Below are positions 1-11,325 of a stretch of DNA of 64,000 nt, in pieces. The stretch's first letter is position 1; each line of letters opens with the position of its first letter. Source of the stretch: Gremmenia infestans. Its lineage: Eukaryota; Ascomycota; Leotiomycetes; Helotiales; Hamatocanthoscyphaceae. Under the pieces are notes generated by a model. That model was not told the origin of the DNA. It did no database searches and worked only from the letters and a program-made list of their open reading frames with translations. The stretch is taken from positions 620,001 through 684,000 of the forward strand of contig JAFEVB010000007.1 in assembly GCA_032629725.1 (NCBI GenBank). Reading direction: 5' to 3'. Position numbers and translations under genes: made by a program.

Positions 1-1188
1 TATAATCACGGCGGGCTAACACCTCCAAGAAAAGCGCTTGACTGGGTCAATACTTCGTACTATGTAGCAGGTGATATAGATGCAATTTTACTCTAACCTA
101 AAAAGGTCATGAATAGGCGAGCCGCAAACGTCACCCTGCCACTTCACTCCCTGCCAGCCGTCAATTAAGCGGAAGCTATGGATATCCCGTAAGACTATAA
201 TTAGAAACTATATACGGAGGTAAGCGTCTCAGAGGTTGTTTATGCATAATGATAGGACGCCAGGGTCGCGAAAGCAACAAATGGGCTCTAGGTTCGCATT
301 AACCGGGGGTTTAAAGGTATTAGAAAAACAGATACAGCAATGCATGTACTAAAAAATATTATAAGGACGATCTAATCCTTCAGAGACATTTTACTCGGGA
401 CTCCGAGTAGGAGCGCTATGGAGAGATCTTATACCTCAATTCTGCAGGAAATGTGGAGCACGTGCGTGACTTCCAGTAATGCGCCCTGAACAATGTTGAC
501 CATTCAGATTACCCGCAGTACGCAGTTTCGTGAAGCATAAAATCACTATATCCATTCGCATGTGGCGGTCGAACTACCCAATTCCTTTCCCCGCACTTTT
601 ACGATTCAGTAGATTTCCTTACCACTATAGAGCCTAGCTTCACATATAATAATAAATATCTTTCTATCTATAGATTCGACCCCAAGGTTTGAGTGCCATA
701 CTTGCGGGGAGGCCGATAAGTACGGCTTTCATGTCAAGAATCACCGGGAATCTCATAAAGCAGAAGCGTCATTCGATGAGCACTTTTCACGCTAGCGGCA
801 CTCTATGTTATTACTTCCACTAGCGGCTCCTTCCTACTAAGAAGGCTAGAACTTCATGTTACTATATATACGAAATGAGCTAAGTTATCCCTCATCCTCT
901 TCCTTTTGATAGCTTCTTTTCTTCTGGTATGTAATAAGCTAGTCCATTTACAAGATCCACACGCCCTAGCTTAATTTGTTTGACGAAGGAGGCATTTGAA
1001 TCCTTTTCCGAAGCTTGTTTTCAGCCAAAGGTGCTCTTCCTATTTCGGAACTTTTACCGTAGCGGACCTTCGTCTTGTTACTAGGTTTCAGCAGCGGTCT
1101 ATTTCCTCTATAAAGCTTGGAATTCACATGTCGATGAAAGACGGATCATGCTGAGTTACTACTTTTCTCCCATCTCATCTTCTCGATA
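1..1188. other. Intergenic, no gene seen
   Basis: No open frame with recognisable coding character was found in this left flank. The last 300 bases are rich in CT runs, as expected of a leader in front of the PLP enzyme gene that follows. No RNA gene or repeat family was recognised. Confidence 0.6.
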
Positions 1189-2859
1189 ATGGCTTCCTAT
1201 CACGGTGCAGACGCCCCTTCTAGTCGGCAACTGTCGCTAAGGGTAGGCCCCAAGCCTTTTGAAACACCCCCGCTGTCTATCGTGGATACATGGACACTTC
1301 TACTATCCCGGCTCAAGGAGAAGACAGCTACTATCAAGCAGCGTTCTGACAAGCGAGCTCGCATCGAGCAACAGATAGGCGCCCGCACCGACGATTGGTG
1401 TGTCAGTCTCTTTCTACAGGAGTACACGCGCCTCGAGCATCTCACCTCGGAGTTAGAGGTACAGCTGGCTATTACCCAGAGCGTGAGCCATAACCAATCG
1501 CCATCAGCAGTTTCACCGTTCGCCCTCTCCCCTTGGCAGATGGAGGAGCGCTATCGCGCGCTCATCCAGCTGCAGTCGTTTGTAGGGTCATTCTTCGAAC
1601 GAGCCAGTCCCACGTACGACCAATCTAAGACTTTGTGGTGGTTTGACCCGGCGTTCCACCAGTCGACCGGCCTTAACTATGATCGGTACGGCTCGCCTGA
1701 TGTTCGAGAAACCGAGATGGGTATTCTCCAAGCGCTAGGTCTAGGGAATGAAAAGCTGCCGCTCAAGCTGTTGTTAACGTCTAGCGGCGTTGCGGCGTTT
1801 ACGGTGCTGCACCAATTCGTAATGAGCGAGGTGGTCGGGGCGGGTGACACGATTGTTGTTTCTCCATACATCTATTTTGAATGTTTCCAACAGTTGAAGC
1901 TATTATCGCATGTAAAGGTCGTCAACTCTGAGACGTTTGACGCCGAGGACATCATTGCCACGGCGGAGAAACACAACGCCAAGGCAATCTACGTCGATCC
2001 CATGGTCAACACACTCGGGCTGCAAACGACTGACCTACGGCGGTTTGCACAGCTGCTGTCGGGCAGGGATGGTTGGAAGGACCGGTATTTGATTGTTGAC
2101 GGGACGCTAGTCTCAGGTGGAATGCCATTGTACGACTGGTTTGACGGGCCGAATTACCCCAAAATCTTGTACTATGAGAGCGCCCACAAGTATATCCAGA
2201 TGGGCATGGATATTGTCATGATCGGATTTTTGGTGTACCCGGAGGTCTTGGATACCACTCTATCCCTCATCCGCCAGGTCACGGGAACGACGCTTTATTC
2301 AAGGATGGCGAACGTCTTGCCGCCCATCACACAGAAGATCCATCAGTCGCGGTCGCACTGGCTCACAACTAATGCGGAGAGACTGTATCATCTGCTGGAC
2401 AAGAAAAGCTCTAGCATCGCCGAGTTTAACTTTCCGGTCCATTGGCGTTCAATGGGTTGGACTCATGGTGGAAACGTGGTCACTATCCGGCTCTTTGGAG
2501 ACGATCAAATGAATAAGAATCCGAGCTTGCATATGTTTACAAGTCTGGTCTTGAGAGCCGCAGAAGAAGAGGGTGTTGCTATGACAAAGGGTGGAGGCCT
2601 AGGGTTCTCCGTCACACGCATTTGGCCGTCGACTCCTTTCATCCGGGATGCAGACCCATATATGAGGATTTCCGTTGGGGTCGATCCCGAGGAGGTTGAG
2701 CCCGTGGCCAGGTCGATAATCAAAGGACTTGAGAGACACTATCGTGCTTGCAAATCTCCAATGAATCTTTGGAAACTTAGGGATAGCGAGGTGACCATGA
2801 CCAATGGGCAGACCAACGGGCAGACCAATGGCGCTCATTCCACGAACGGAAAATGTTAA
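1189..2859 (+). CDS. PLP-dependent Cys/Met-metabolism-like enzyme
   Basis: This is a single-exon gene of 556 residues starting at an ATG. The sequence shows a fold-type I PLP enzyme of the cystathionine gamma-synthase type: the segment ESAHKYIQMGMDIVMIG carries the likely Schiff-base lysine K334 and resembles the S-x-T-K-Y-x-x-G-H-x-D block of that family. Upstream lie a cofactor-binding-like LLTSSGVAA segment and IVDGTLVSGG with a conserved-type Asp. The usual family length is about 400, so roughly 150 N-terminal residues (a predicted helix-rich region) are extra. The tail holds a TNGQ-TNGQ-TNG repeat. The substrate cannot be told from sequence: gamma-synthase, lyase or a specialised-metabolism role are all possible. 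No pathway partner is adjacent. The family call is fairly sure; the reaction is not. Confidence 0.8.
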   Translation: MASYHGADAPSSRQLSLRVGPKPFETPPLSIVDTWTLLLSRLKEKTATIKQRSDKRARIEQQIGARTDDWCVSLFLQEYTRLEHLTSELEVQLAITQSVSHNQSPSAVSPFALSPWQMEERYRALIQLQSFVGSFFERASPTYDQSKTLWWFDPAFHQSTGLNYDRYGSPDVRETEMGILQALGLGNEKLPLKLLLTSSGVAAFTVLHQFVMSEVVGAGDTIVVSPYIYFECFQQLKLLSHVKVVNSETFDAEDIIATAEKHNAKAIYVDPMVNTLGLQTTDLRRFAQLLSGRDGWKDRYLIVDGTLVSGGMPLYDWFDGPNYPKILYYESAHKYIQMGMDIVMIGFLVYPEVLDTTLSLIRQVTGTTLYSRMANVLPPITQKIHQSRSHWLTTNAERLYHLLDKKSSSIAEFNFPVHWRSMGWTHGGNVVTIRLFGDDQMNKNPSLHMFTSLVLRAAEEEGVAMTKGGGLGFSVTRIWPSTPFIRDADPYMRISVGVDPEEVEPVARSIIKGLERHYRACKSPMNLWKLRDSEVTMTNGQTNGQTNGAHSTNGKC

Positions 2860-4758
2860 AGCCATTTGTGAAAAACTCCATTGCCGTGCATAACCTCTTC
2901 GCCTTGTCATCCACACACTTAGACTTAGACACCTAGAAACCAAACCAGATACCATCGTATGATACAAATTACTAGGCCAGCCCAGTGCACTATGTGATAC
3001 CAACAATTCCAACATGAAAACCTCCAAGTTGTTCCTATCTTGGACCTTTGGCTATTAAATTGAAGGTGCCGGTAGGTGATACGCACGTGAGCCAGCAATA
3101 TCAAAGAAAGTAGCATACAATCAAGATACTTACACCGCAAATTAGCATCCTATGCTACGGTCCCCAAGGCATTGCCTCGGTCCCTTATTTCTTAGACGTG
3201 TCTCTATAAGCACTTGGTATTGAAGATTGAAGTACACTCGCTTCCTCCCCCACCCCCCTTCGGCGTCCACTTGATAGCAGCCAAAGGAGTCGAGGACCGT
3301 TCGCTGCCCGCAAATGTATTTGCACTCGGAACAAACTTATATTGACAGCCGCTTGAAAATTCAAACCAAATATCTAGGCTTTAAAGGAAATACAGCTGGA
3401 ATTTCAACAGAACTCTTTTTGGGTAGGGACATTGGACTGCACTGTACATGATGTGAGAAGAGAATGTCTCCAAAGTAAAAAAACTAGCCCACTAAAGCTT
3501 CTTTGTATATCGAATATCGAGGCTCTGCTGGAAATTTCGATTCTCATGCTCTGACAGGATTCAGGAGAACACATCAGCCAAAATTACAGTTCCTAGTGGT
3601 CAAAATCGGAAAGCTGGAAAAGCAAGACTTCTTACTCATCCATCCTCTTTTCAGGAAAACGAGAACATACAAATTATAATAAATGTACAAATTACATCCT
3701 TAGGGGACTTTTTGATGAAGAGAGTAACTTTTTATGAAAAGAAAGCGTGGTGGCATGTGCTAGTCCGAAGATCGCGAAAGCTGCCGTCATTAACCGAGCC
3801 GAGGTGGGACGGACTTTCCCTCGTTTCCTCAAGCTACCCCACACTTGAAAGGCTCCCGTCCCCGTCATTCCTCAAAAGACCCAGCCGAAAGCAGATATAT
3901 CCAAATTACTCTATCGAAGACTCGCCCATTATTATTTGCACACCAAAAGAGATTCCATCTAATACTTCCTCATATCGTCTTTCAAGTCTTCCCTTATCAT
4001 CCCCCGCATTCACAGCACGAAGCCGCAGATATGATATCCTCGCTACAACCACAACGACCTAAAGTAGCCTCCTCCGTCTCCCATATTAGACTTCAATTCA
4101 TACCTATTTAAGTAGCTAATCTGAATCCAGTTCCCACCTCAATCCCAACCAACTAAACCCGCAAACCAGCAACCCACCCGCTTCATCTCCAGCATTCCTC
4201 AAGCCCCACGCTGCCAAATCGAAGCTATGCCACCCTTCGAGCCATCAAAGGCAATATTTGATGCGTCGAAAAGGCATCCGGTATTCTTTACGGATCGGTT
4301 GGTGAAGGCACCGAATGGGGTACTTGATTGTTGGGTCTCGCCGGTTGCCAAGGGGTATGTTTTTAATGATGGGGTTAGGAGGGATGTAGAGGGAACTCCG
4401 AGGTTATGAAGGGGAGTTGAGAAAGAAGTCCAAGTTGTGAGGACTGAATAGAGGATGTTTGTGAATTTATGAGTGCTAGTAGGGGGTGTATATATTACGG
4501 GCACTGCACTGGCGTTTTGGGGATACTCTGCCGTTGCAAAGCACGGCATCGGGGTCTGAAGTATGGATAAGCATACAGAAATAATCAAAGGTTATGGTAT
4601 GGTCCTACTGATCGGCTTGAACTCAAGGAAATGTATCGAAGGCTAAAAGCCATTGTTACGAGCCCATTGCTTTGTTACAATTTCCTCCAAACGCCTCATT
4701 GGTATAGCATCCGCCCTACTTCCCCATTTATGGTACACTTCATCCATTGAGTCGTCAC
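2860..4758. other. Intergenic region, possible tiny ORF
   Basis: This is AT-rich sequence between the PLP gene and the R-SNARE gene. A 60-codon frame starting at the ATG at 4227 follows a CT/CA-rich leader-like stretch and contains a GTATGT donor-like site, so a small spliced gene is possible, but I could not complete a model. The overlapping opposite-strand frame (4199-4588) and the frame at 3712-4062 have no recognisable features. Confidence 0.3.
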
Positions 4759-5662
4759 TCACTTGCCGCCGACACATTTCGACCATCCGGGTAATCCGCA
4801 TCCGAAGCCAACAAACAAGTAAATCAAGAAGATAACCACTACAATTAGTAGCGCCATGAGTTTCACATTCTTCCACCACATCTGCCTCCTCAACCCCCTG
4901 CTCCTCACTCTAAAATCATGTGCATTACCACCCAACCGATCCGTTTTATCCACCAACAGATCAATCCTCTCACCCCTCTCCAGCAGACTCTCAATATTCT
5001 GGCTCATAATTCCCCTCACATTATCAATTTCGCCCTGCACATTACTAATCGCATCCTCCTTTCCGGCCTTCGTTGTCCCATAGTTAACCATCAAGCCCTT
5101 AAGCTCGCTGTTGAAGCTGCCCGCGCCATAATTCGGCAAGCTGGCGAAGTCAGTGCTCTCGGGAGCAAATTGCGACAGGAAGCGCTTCTTGATTTCGAAC
5201 AGGAATCCGAAAGGAATGCGGCGGCCTAGCGAAGAATCGGCAATTACGAGGTAGGTGAGACCACCTGCTGATGCAGATTCCGGGGGGTATTCCGAGGGCG
5301 CATCGGCGATATAGTGAATGAAGTTGGAGTTGTGGGTGTAGGTGAGCTTTTGGGCGGTCGTGTGGGTGATCTTGGGAAGGACGAGGGAGGCGAGCGACGA
5401 GGTTTGGGAGGATGCTGAAGCGGTATGTTCGCTCAGGATGGTGTTGTTGTGTGCGATACAGGCGCTGGTATGGTCAGTTGGCTGTTATTTGTAGTAATCG
5501 TTAGTCCTTCCCCGAGCTTTCCTTACCCTCAGCTGGGGTTTGAGGTCAAGGAAAACTCAGGGGGGACCACCGATTAGTTGAGAAGATGAGGGTGATGGTC
5601 GGTCATCCTTCTTCGCGTACTTACTAGAGGAGAGGGGTTGGAGGCGTTGATGAGGATGCCAT
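4759..5662 (-). CDS. VAMP7-like R-SNARE (longin type)
   Basis: Exons are 5625..5662 and 4759..5464, giving 247 residues. The start MASSSTPPTPLLYACIAHN sits in the usual context of longin SNAREs, whose profilin-like N-terminal domain follows (about residues 8-125). A SNARE motif lies at about 150-210 with the zero-layer arginine in NIESLLERGERIDLLVDKT, then a single C-terminal membrane span (LMALLIVVVIFLIYLFVGF). In this family the protein resides on endosomal or vacuolar membranes and pairs with Q-SNAREs in fusion; the longin domain autoregulates it. The intron of 160 bp separates only 38 coding bases, a typical fungal layout. It is divergent from the Suv3 gene with 288 bp between starts. Family call is strong; the exact orthologue (Nyv1-like or other) is inferred. 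Confidence 0.9.
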
Positions 5663-5950
5663 TTTGATGGAAGGTCTAGATTGCTGTCATGCAGTAGGGG
5701 AATTCGTTTCAGAGAAAGTGCTTTTGGAGGATAGATAGGATTGTAGGTTTGATGCACCTGATGGATACCTGTTGTACATGTATATGATGTACAAAGCATG
5801 AGGTGACGCACTTGGCGCGGAGCGGAGCGGATTACAGCGGCAATGCCAAGACTTCTGTCGCGTAGAAAAGTTATCGTCTTAACGACGAAGCCGTGAATAC
5901 TTGAGGTGCGCTCCTCCTCTGCAACAACCCATTTGACCTCGATTACGATA
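5663..5950. promoter_or_regulatory. Divergent promoter, R-SNARE / Suv3
   Basis: The two start codons face away from each other across 288 bp, so both promoters and leaders must lie here. An inverted match, GTTGTACATG followed by TGATGTACAA, is visible around 5770-5795. No specific factor site was recognised. Confidence 0.5.
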
Positions 5951-8299
5951 ATGCAAACGGCGTTGTCAAGACCTGGACAATGTGCTTTTTGTGCATTTAG
6001 AGCCGTGCAACGTCGCCGTCTCGCACCCCAATGCCAGGATGGGGCGAGACGCCACAGGTCTATCGCATCGAGACCTCCAAGGAAGCATTTCACGCGTCGC
6101 CCAGACGCTTCAAATATTCCACGGCGGGATTTTCGTAGAGACAATGCCGTGGGAACAGACAATTATTTGAATCCGCAAGCGTCTGTTTACGATGCATTCG
6201 GAGAGCTTTTGGAATCAGAACTTGGCCACTTCGAAAATAGGTTCTCTAATGGCCCTCTGAACCGGGTCACGCCTTGGGGAATAACAACCAAACAACAACT
6301 TGCCAAAGAGCTGGAAATCTTTGGAGAGAGTGTTAGAGACGCCGTCGAACGCGCCAGCAAGCATCGAATCATTAGCAAGAATGCAAACCCTCTCTTTCAC
6401 GATTTGCGACAAGCGTTCATTTCTGGGCACACTCCTGCTTTAGCTTCACAACTGGACTTTCGATTTATGGCTTCAGTTGTGGAATCAACAGGACTTATAA
6501 ATGGCTCTACGTCGGGCTTACAAAAGCAGTTGGCAGATCTGCGGTTTCCTATAGAATGGTATCCAGCAACGAGAGCTTTGCAACGAACAGTACACCTTCA
6601 CGTCGGACCTACTAATTCTGGCAAGACCTATCATGCCCTGAAAAGGTTAGAGACTGCGAAGACTGGATTATATGCCGGACCGTTACGGTTGTTGGCGCAT
6701 GAGGTGTACACAAGGTTCAATGCTATGGGTAAGAAGTGTGCGTTGATCACAGGAGAGGAGCGGCGGATTCCCGAAGGACTCGATTGTGTTATGAACAGTT
6801 GCACCGTGGAAATGATACCCCTCAACACTATGGTAGATGTTGCTGTCATCGACGAGATTCAAATGCTCGGTGACAGGGACCGTGGCTGGGCCTGGACACA
6901 GGCATTCCTTGGAATTATGGCAAAAGAGGTCCATCTTTGTGGCGAATTACGCACAATCTCTCTTGTTCGAGACCTTTGTGCCGCTATGGGGGACAAGCTG
7001 ATCATCCATGAATATGAGCGACTTGGTCCTCTCAAATGCGCCACCCGGAGCCTCAAAGGCGACTTGAGTAAACTCGAAAAAGGGGATGCTGTCATCTTGT
7101 TCTCTCGGATTGGAATCCATGCCATGAAAGCAAGCATCGAGAGGATTACGGGCAAACGCTGCGCCGTTGTCTATGGGTCACTACCACCCGAGACGCGGGC
7201 ACAGCAAGCTGCCCTTTTCAACGACCCGAATAGTGACTACGATATCCTTGTGGCGAGCAACGCTGTTGGAATGGGCTTGAATTTGAGTATCAGACGGGTT
7301 GTTTTCGAATCTCTTTCAAAACATAACGGACTAGCTCTTGCACCTCTCGAAGTGCCAGAGATTAACCAAATTGCAGGCCGAGCGGGCAGGTTCAAATCTG
7401 CACATGAGGCTACGGAACAGGGTGCGACTGAGCTTGGGAAACCTGGCTCTACATCAGAACAGGTCAAATCAACGCCCAATGTTGGATATGTGACGACCCT
7501 TGATGGGTTTGACCTGCCCAGAGTGCAAGAGGCCATGGCAACAAAAGTCGAGCCCATGAAATCCGCTGGCCTCTTTCCGCCATCTGATGTGGTCATTCGA
7601 TTTGCGGCCTTATTCCCCGCCACGACTCCTTTCAGCTACATCCTCCTTCGACTGCACGAACTAGTCATACTAAATCCGCAATTTCATCTATGCCGCTTGA
7701 GGGAACAAGTCGAAATTGCTGACCTGATTCAACCATATAAAATGACAGTCGCGGATCGTCTCGCGTTTATGAGTTCGCCAATCACTCTAAGAGACACAGG
7801 ATTCCCCGAAGTCGTCGTTGAGCTTGCTCAATGCCTCTCTAACCAAAGCGGTGGCGAACTGATGGATCTGAAGTCTTTCCCACTCGAGATCCTCGATCAA
7901 GACATCGACGATCATCCTGAGGGTAGCAAAGGTTATCTAAGGACGGCGGAGATGTTACATAAGGCTCTGAATCTCTATCTCTGGCTGAGTTACCGCTTTG
8001 CGGGCATTTTCAGGAGTCAGCCTCTTGCCTTCCACGTCAAAGGGCTACTGGAAGAGAGGATCAGCCAATGCTTGGCAGACGTCCGCTTCGATGAGACTAG
8101 GCGCAGGAGAGAAAATTTCTTGAAACACAAGGCTTTGAAACAGCAAGAAAAAATAAGAGAACATATCGGAGTTGAAGATCTAGGAGAAGTTGATGGGCAG
8201 TTGGAGACGGTGTCTGCCTTGGATATATCGATTCCGGTAGCGTGGGAGAACGGAAAGTTTGATGATGCTATGACATCGACGAGCGAGAACAGACTGTAA
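5951..8299 (+). CDS. SUV3: Mitochondrial ATP-dependent RNA helicase Suv3
   Basis: This is a single-exon gene of 782 residues. The frame is open upstream of 5951 but has no ATG there, so the start at 5951 is chosen. The N-terminus (MQTALSRPGQCAFCAFRAV then many Arg) looks like a mitochondrial presequence. Helicase motifs of the Ski2-like/Suv3 group are visible: motif I GPTNSGKT at 219-226, motif II DEIQ at 301-304, and motif VI QIAGRAGRF near 471. The downstream DLPRVQEA and LREQVEIADLI segments fit the Suv3 C-terminal domains. In yeast Suv3 forms the mitochondrial degradosome with the RNase Dss1, unwinding RNA for 3'-5' decay and intron turnover. The Dss1 partner is not in this window. Length and motifs fit a complete, functional copy. 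Confidence 0.95.
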   Translation: MQTALSRPGQCAFCAFRAVQRRRLAPQCQDGARRHRSIASRPPRKHFTRRPDASNIPRRDFRRDNAVGTDNYLNPQASVYDAFGELLESELGHFENRFSNGPLNRVTPWGITTKQQLAKELEIFGESVRDAVERASKHRIISKNANPLFHDLRQAFISGHTPALASQLDFRFMASVVESTGLINGSTSGLQKQLADLRFPIEWYPATRALQRTVHLHVGPTNSGKTYHALKRLETAKTGLYAGPLRLLAHEVYTRFNAMGKKCALITGEERRIPEGLDCVMNSCTVEMIPLNTMVDVAVIDEIQMLGDRDRGWAWTQAFLGIMAKEVHLCGELRTISLVRDLCAAMGDKLIIHEYERLGPLKCATRSLKGDLSKLEKGDAVILFSRIGIHAMKASIERITGKRCAVVYGSLPPETRAQQAALFNDPNSDYDILVASNAVGMGLNLSIRRVVFESLSKHNGLALAPLEVPEINQIAGRAGRFKSAHEATEQGATELGKPGSTSEQVKSTPNVGYVTTLDGFDLPRVQEAMATKVEPMKSAGLFPPSDVVIRFAALFPATTPFSYILLRLHELVILNPQFHLCRLREQVEIADLIQPYKMTVADRLAFMSSPITLRDTGFPEVVVELAQCLSNQSGGELMDLKSFPLEILDQDIDDHPEGSKGYLRTAEMLHKALNLYLWLSYRFAGIFRSQPLAFHVKGLLEERISQCLADVRFDETRRRRENFLKHKALKQQEKIREHIGVEDLGEVDGQLETVSALDISIPVAWENGKFDDAMTSTSENRL

Positions 8300-9516
8300 T
8301 ATTGTTGTACAAGATGTAATGTAAATGTATAAACCACACTTCATGAATAATGCGCGATTAGATAGAATGTTTCAGGACTTAAATTAATATATCCGAGAGG
8401 AGTAAATCTTACGACAAATACCTCTCCTCAGGCTTCTCATACTATCTCGCTGCTCCCTTTTGTCTTCCTCTATGCTGCGGGTAGTGCAAAAGATGGACTG
8501 TGCCTTTCCTGCCAGCAGATAGCTAAGTTTCTTCACTCTAAAGTCCATCTCAACCGGCCGCGAGCAATTTTGATGTGTTCCTTGCGCAAATCAGAAAGTT
8601 TGCCATCTGGCTCACATATCGTCTTTACCACTCGCGACGAAGACCACTAGCTCCAGCGCCGCATATTTCTGGGGTAAAAGAAATTCATTCAACTGGCTGC
8701 GTCGAGATTTCTCGTCCGGAAAATAGCTACAGCTAGGCCAGTCTCGAAGATTTTTGTTTTTCACATCCTATGCATAGGTGTTGGGACTTGTTGATAGGTT
8801 TGAAGTAGGAAAACCTAGGTGCTGTTTAGTCTTGACATTTGGAAGAAACAAACAATTGTGTTGTCAACTTGTCATGAAGCTAAGTTTCATCTCAAGCGGG
8901 GGCGGGTTCTAAATTTAGGAGCCGTTTCGGCTTTTTGTGGAAATAATGGAGCACGACGCGAGTCTCCGTACCAGTAAGAGTTCGAATATCATCCAGACCC
9001 TTGATTGCGGCGGAATTTTTGGTAGCATGCCTATTGCGGGGAAAAATCGTAACCTTGCAAAAAGATTATTCCAGATGGTTTAATATGGGGAAGACGAATT
9101 TGATCATAGAATCTGTTGGCTTTGTGAGCATTTCTGCCCATGTGCTCGATCACAAACAAGAACAAGAATGCGGGATTAATTTATTATTTGTACTGTAGAC
9201 GTAAGATCTTCAAGTGAGGATAGTCGCACGATTACTATATTCCGAACTTCTGACGTGTGCCCTTGTAACAGATCCTCTGGGATCAGCAAGACAAGGGCCT
9301 CCTAGTACCGATCGCGAAACACCACGCATAGCCACAGATCCTTGGGAAGAAAACAAAAGCCATTTCAACCTCTTGGACTCTGTTGGATAATTTGTTCAAC
9401 TAGAGTCTTAGGACCTTCTGAGCTAAAAGTACAACCTTCAACACCTCTTCCCGCATCAAACATCGCCTGAGACCAGAACTCATGGCAGCAATGAACCAAA
9501 CCTGCATCAAAAGCTA
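8300..9516. other. Intergenic, no gene seen
   Basis: No supported gene lies here. A 65-codon frame at 9001-9198 has no recognisable features. The last 100 bases before 9517 are CA/CT-rich and leader-like. Confidence 0.55.
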
Positions 9517-10023
9517 ATGGCACTCATACGTACTCTCCCTCACGCCGCCATGTCAAAACCGCCATCCATCCAAACCAGCCTCCTCGCCCTCCTCTTCATC
9601 GGTCTCATCATCCAACTACGCCTCGTGCTCCTCGACGCAAAACTCAACCTCAACCTCAACCCAAAACCGAACGACCCATCCCCCCCTTTCACCCCCCAAC
9701 CAGCCCGCGTCCCAAACGCCAACTACCAGTACCAGTACCAAGCGCCCATCCAATGCCCCCACGACCCTGCCGACCGCTCTCCCCAATCCTACATCGTCTA
9801 CCTACAATACCACCACACGCTCGAGCAGCACTCCAGCGCCATCCACCGCGACATCCGCCCGTATGTCAAAGACGTGTATGAGGAGGGCCGCAAGACTGTG
9901 TATAGCTCTGTGGGCGTCGATGAGGATATGCTGGAGGCTATTATGGGGGATGAGAATGTGTGGTTTGTCGAGTGTGCGGTGGTATTGACGGGGGATGCGA
10001 GGGAGATGAAATGGCATCGGTAG
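9517..10023 (+). CDS. Small membrane-anchored protein, I9-inhibitor-like tail
   Basis: This is a single-exon frame of 168 residues; a second in-frame ATG at 9550 would give 157 residues and places the hydrophobic segment (about SLLALLFIGLIIQLRLVLLD) right after a short N-terminus, so it may be the true start. The segment reads as a signal anchor or signal peptide. A Pro/Asn-rich linker with an NLNLN run follows. The C-terminal 80 residues, from SYIVYLQYHHTLEQH to VWFVECAVVL, resemble in pattern the beta-alpha-beta subtilisin-propeptide (inhibitor I9) fold, with its opening Y-I-V and closing V-E strand. No protease domain is attached. I do not recognise an orthologue. The I9 match is an inference from pattern only. 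Confidence 0.5.
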   Translation: MALIRTLPHAAMSKPPSIQTSLLALLFIGLIIQLRLVLLDAKLNLNLNPKPNDPSPPFTPQPARVPNANYQYQYQAPIQCPHDPADRSPQSYIVYLQYHHTLEQHSSAIHRDIRPYVKDVYEEGRKTVYSSVGVDEDMLEAIMGDENVWFVECAVVLTGDAREMKWHR

Positions 10024-11110
10024 GCTGTAGCAGCCTAGAAGATTTGTTGCGCTGCTATTGCTATTGCTAGAGGATGGATCTTCGCGGGGAGCTGACTTTA
10101 TTGTTGGGAATCTTGCAAATCTGAATTTGAATTAAACAGGTTCTGTAAATCGATCCTGTGATTCTCTGGTATATGCTAAGTGTCTTGGATTATATCCCTG
10201 AGAACTACTATACTAGGTTGAGACGCGATGGGAGTCTCGGAGCATGTCGTGGTGATGGAATGGCTTGCTTGGGGTAGCTTGACCATGTGTGCGTTGTCTA
10301 GACTGTCATACAACGAGTGGATAAATATATGAATGGCACGCGGTCGAATTTGCGGCAGGCAAAATAGAAAGCACAACATCGCTAAAAACATCAAGAAGGG
10401 GCAAAAGCAAAGAGCAATATAAATACAAAATAAGCTGACTGCGCGTGTCATTTGACACGTATAGAGACTCATGGCCCGCGGGGCAGAACATTTCATTTAT
10501 AGTATTTCGGTGGGATTCTTGACTGCTTGAATAGCAGGGCCGTATAACACAACTATATCCATGTACCATAAAGTCAATTAGAGCGACGGCGTCTGTTTCC
10601 AAAGGAAATAGTTTTTTTTCGTTGAGGTAAATATGCTTATTTGAATATATACCTACGGCATCAATATTGAATGCCGAGGTTTTGCCAGAGCGAGCTGCTA
10701 TAGCTGGTAGGTTTCGAAAGAAGTCATCTCTGATGTGTCTGTCGTCTTTCGTACTCCAGTGTGTCCTGCTTCAGTGGGTAGAAGATCTAGGGGAGACGAA
10801 GAGTAGTAACAAGTATCAACAGGTAGCACTCTTGGGATGAGGATGGACACATTCATTCCAAGGCGTTCATATCAACTATCCGAATGCTGCCTGTAGAGTA
10901 GGTGGAATGAAAGGTCTACATACATGAAAACCAACCTCAAGTTTCGTGGGGGCTGGTCAGTTGCCTATCGTAAAACTCTCATTATGCAACGGTTACCCAA
11001 GGCGCTCGCTCTAGTACGGCAAAGCGGTCGAAAGTTTCGGCGTTTTGTACTGTAGTAAGATATCTTCAAGCAATGGGCATTGATATGTTTCCTACTGTAC
11101 GGTACTCGGA

Positions 11111-11120
11111 TACTCCGTAC
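11111..11120. repeat. TACTCCGTAC decamer, copy 1
   Basis: This exact decamer occurs four times in the window, always outside genes. The other copies are at 11316, 53231 and 53934. Confidence 0.6.
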
Positions 11121-11315
11121 AGGATGAGCAAGAGTAGCTTCAACCCCGCACTTGCGAGACCCCTGAAGCAATCCTCAAGATGATTTTACTAGCTTGAACA
11201 CACTTCTACCCCTGTACAATTCGGATATCCACTATAGAAAGCTGAATTTGAGTTGCAAGGAGGTAGGAGGCATTCGGGAGAACAAAGAGTCAAATTTAAT
11301 AAATACTCAAGAGAG

Positions 11316-11325
11316 TACTCCGTAC
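11316..11325. repeat. TACTCCGTAC decamer, copy 2
   Basis: This is the second exact copy, 205 bp from the first and about 630 bp before the histidine kinase start codon. Confidence 0.6.

Noticed and set aside
2599..3027. 142-codon minus-strand frame over the end of the PLP gene
   Set aside because: It overlaps a well-supported coding region on the other strand and has no features.
5557..6162. 201-codon minus-strand frame
   Set aside because: It spans the divergent promoter and the start of the Suv3 gene and has no domain.
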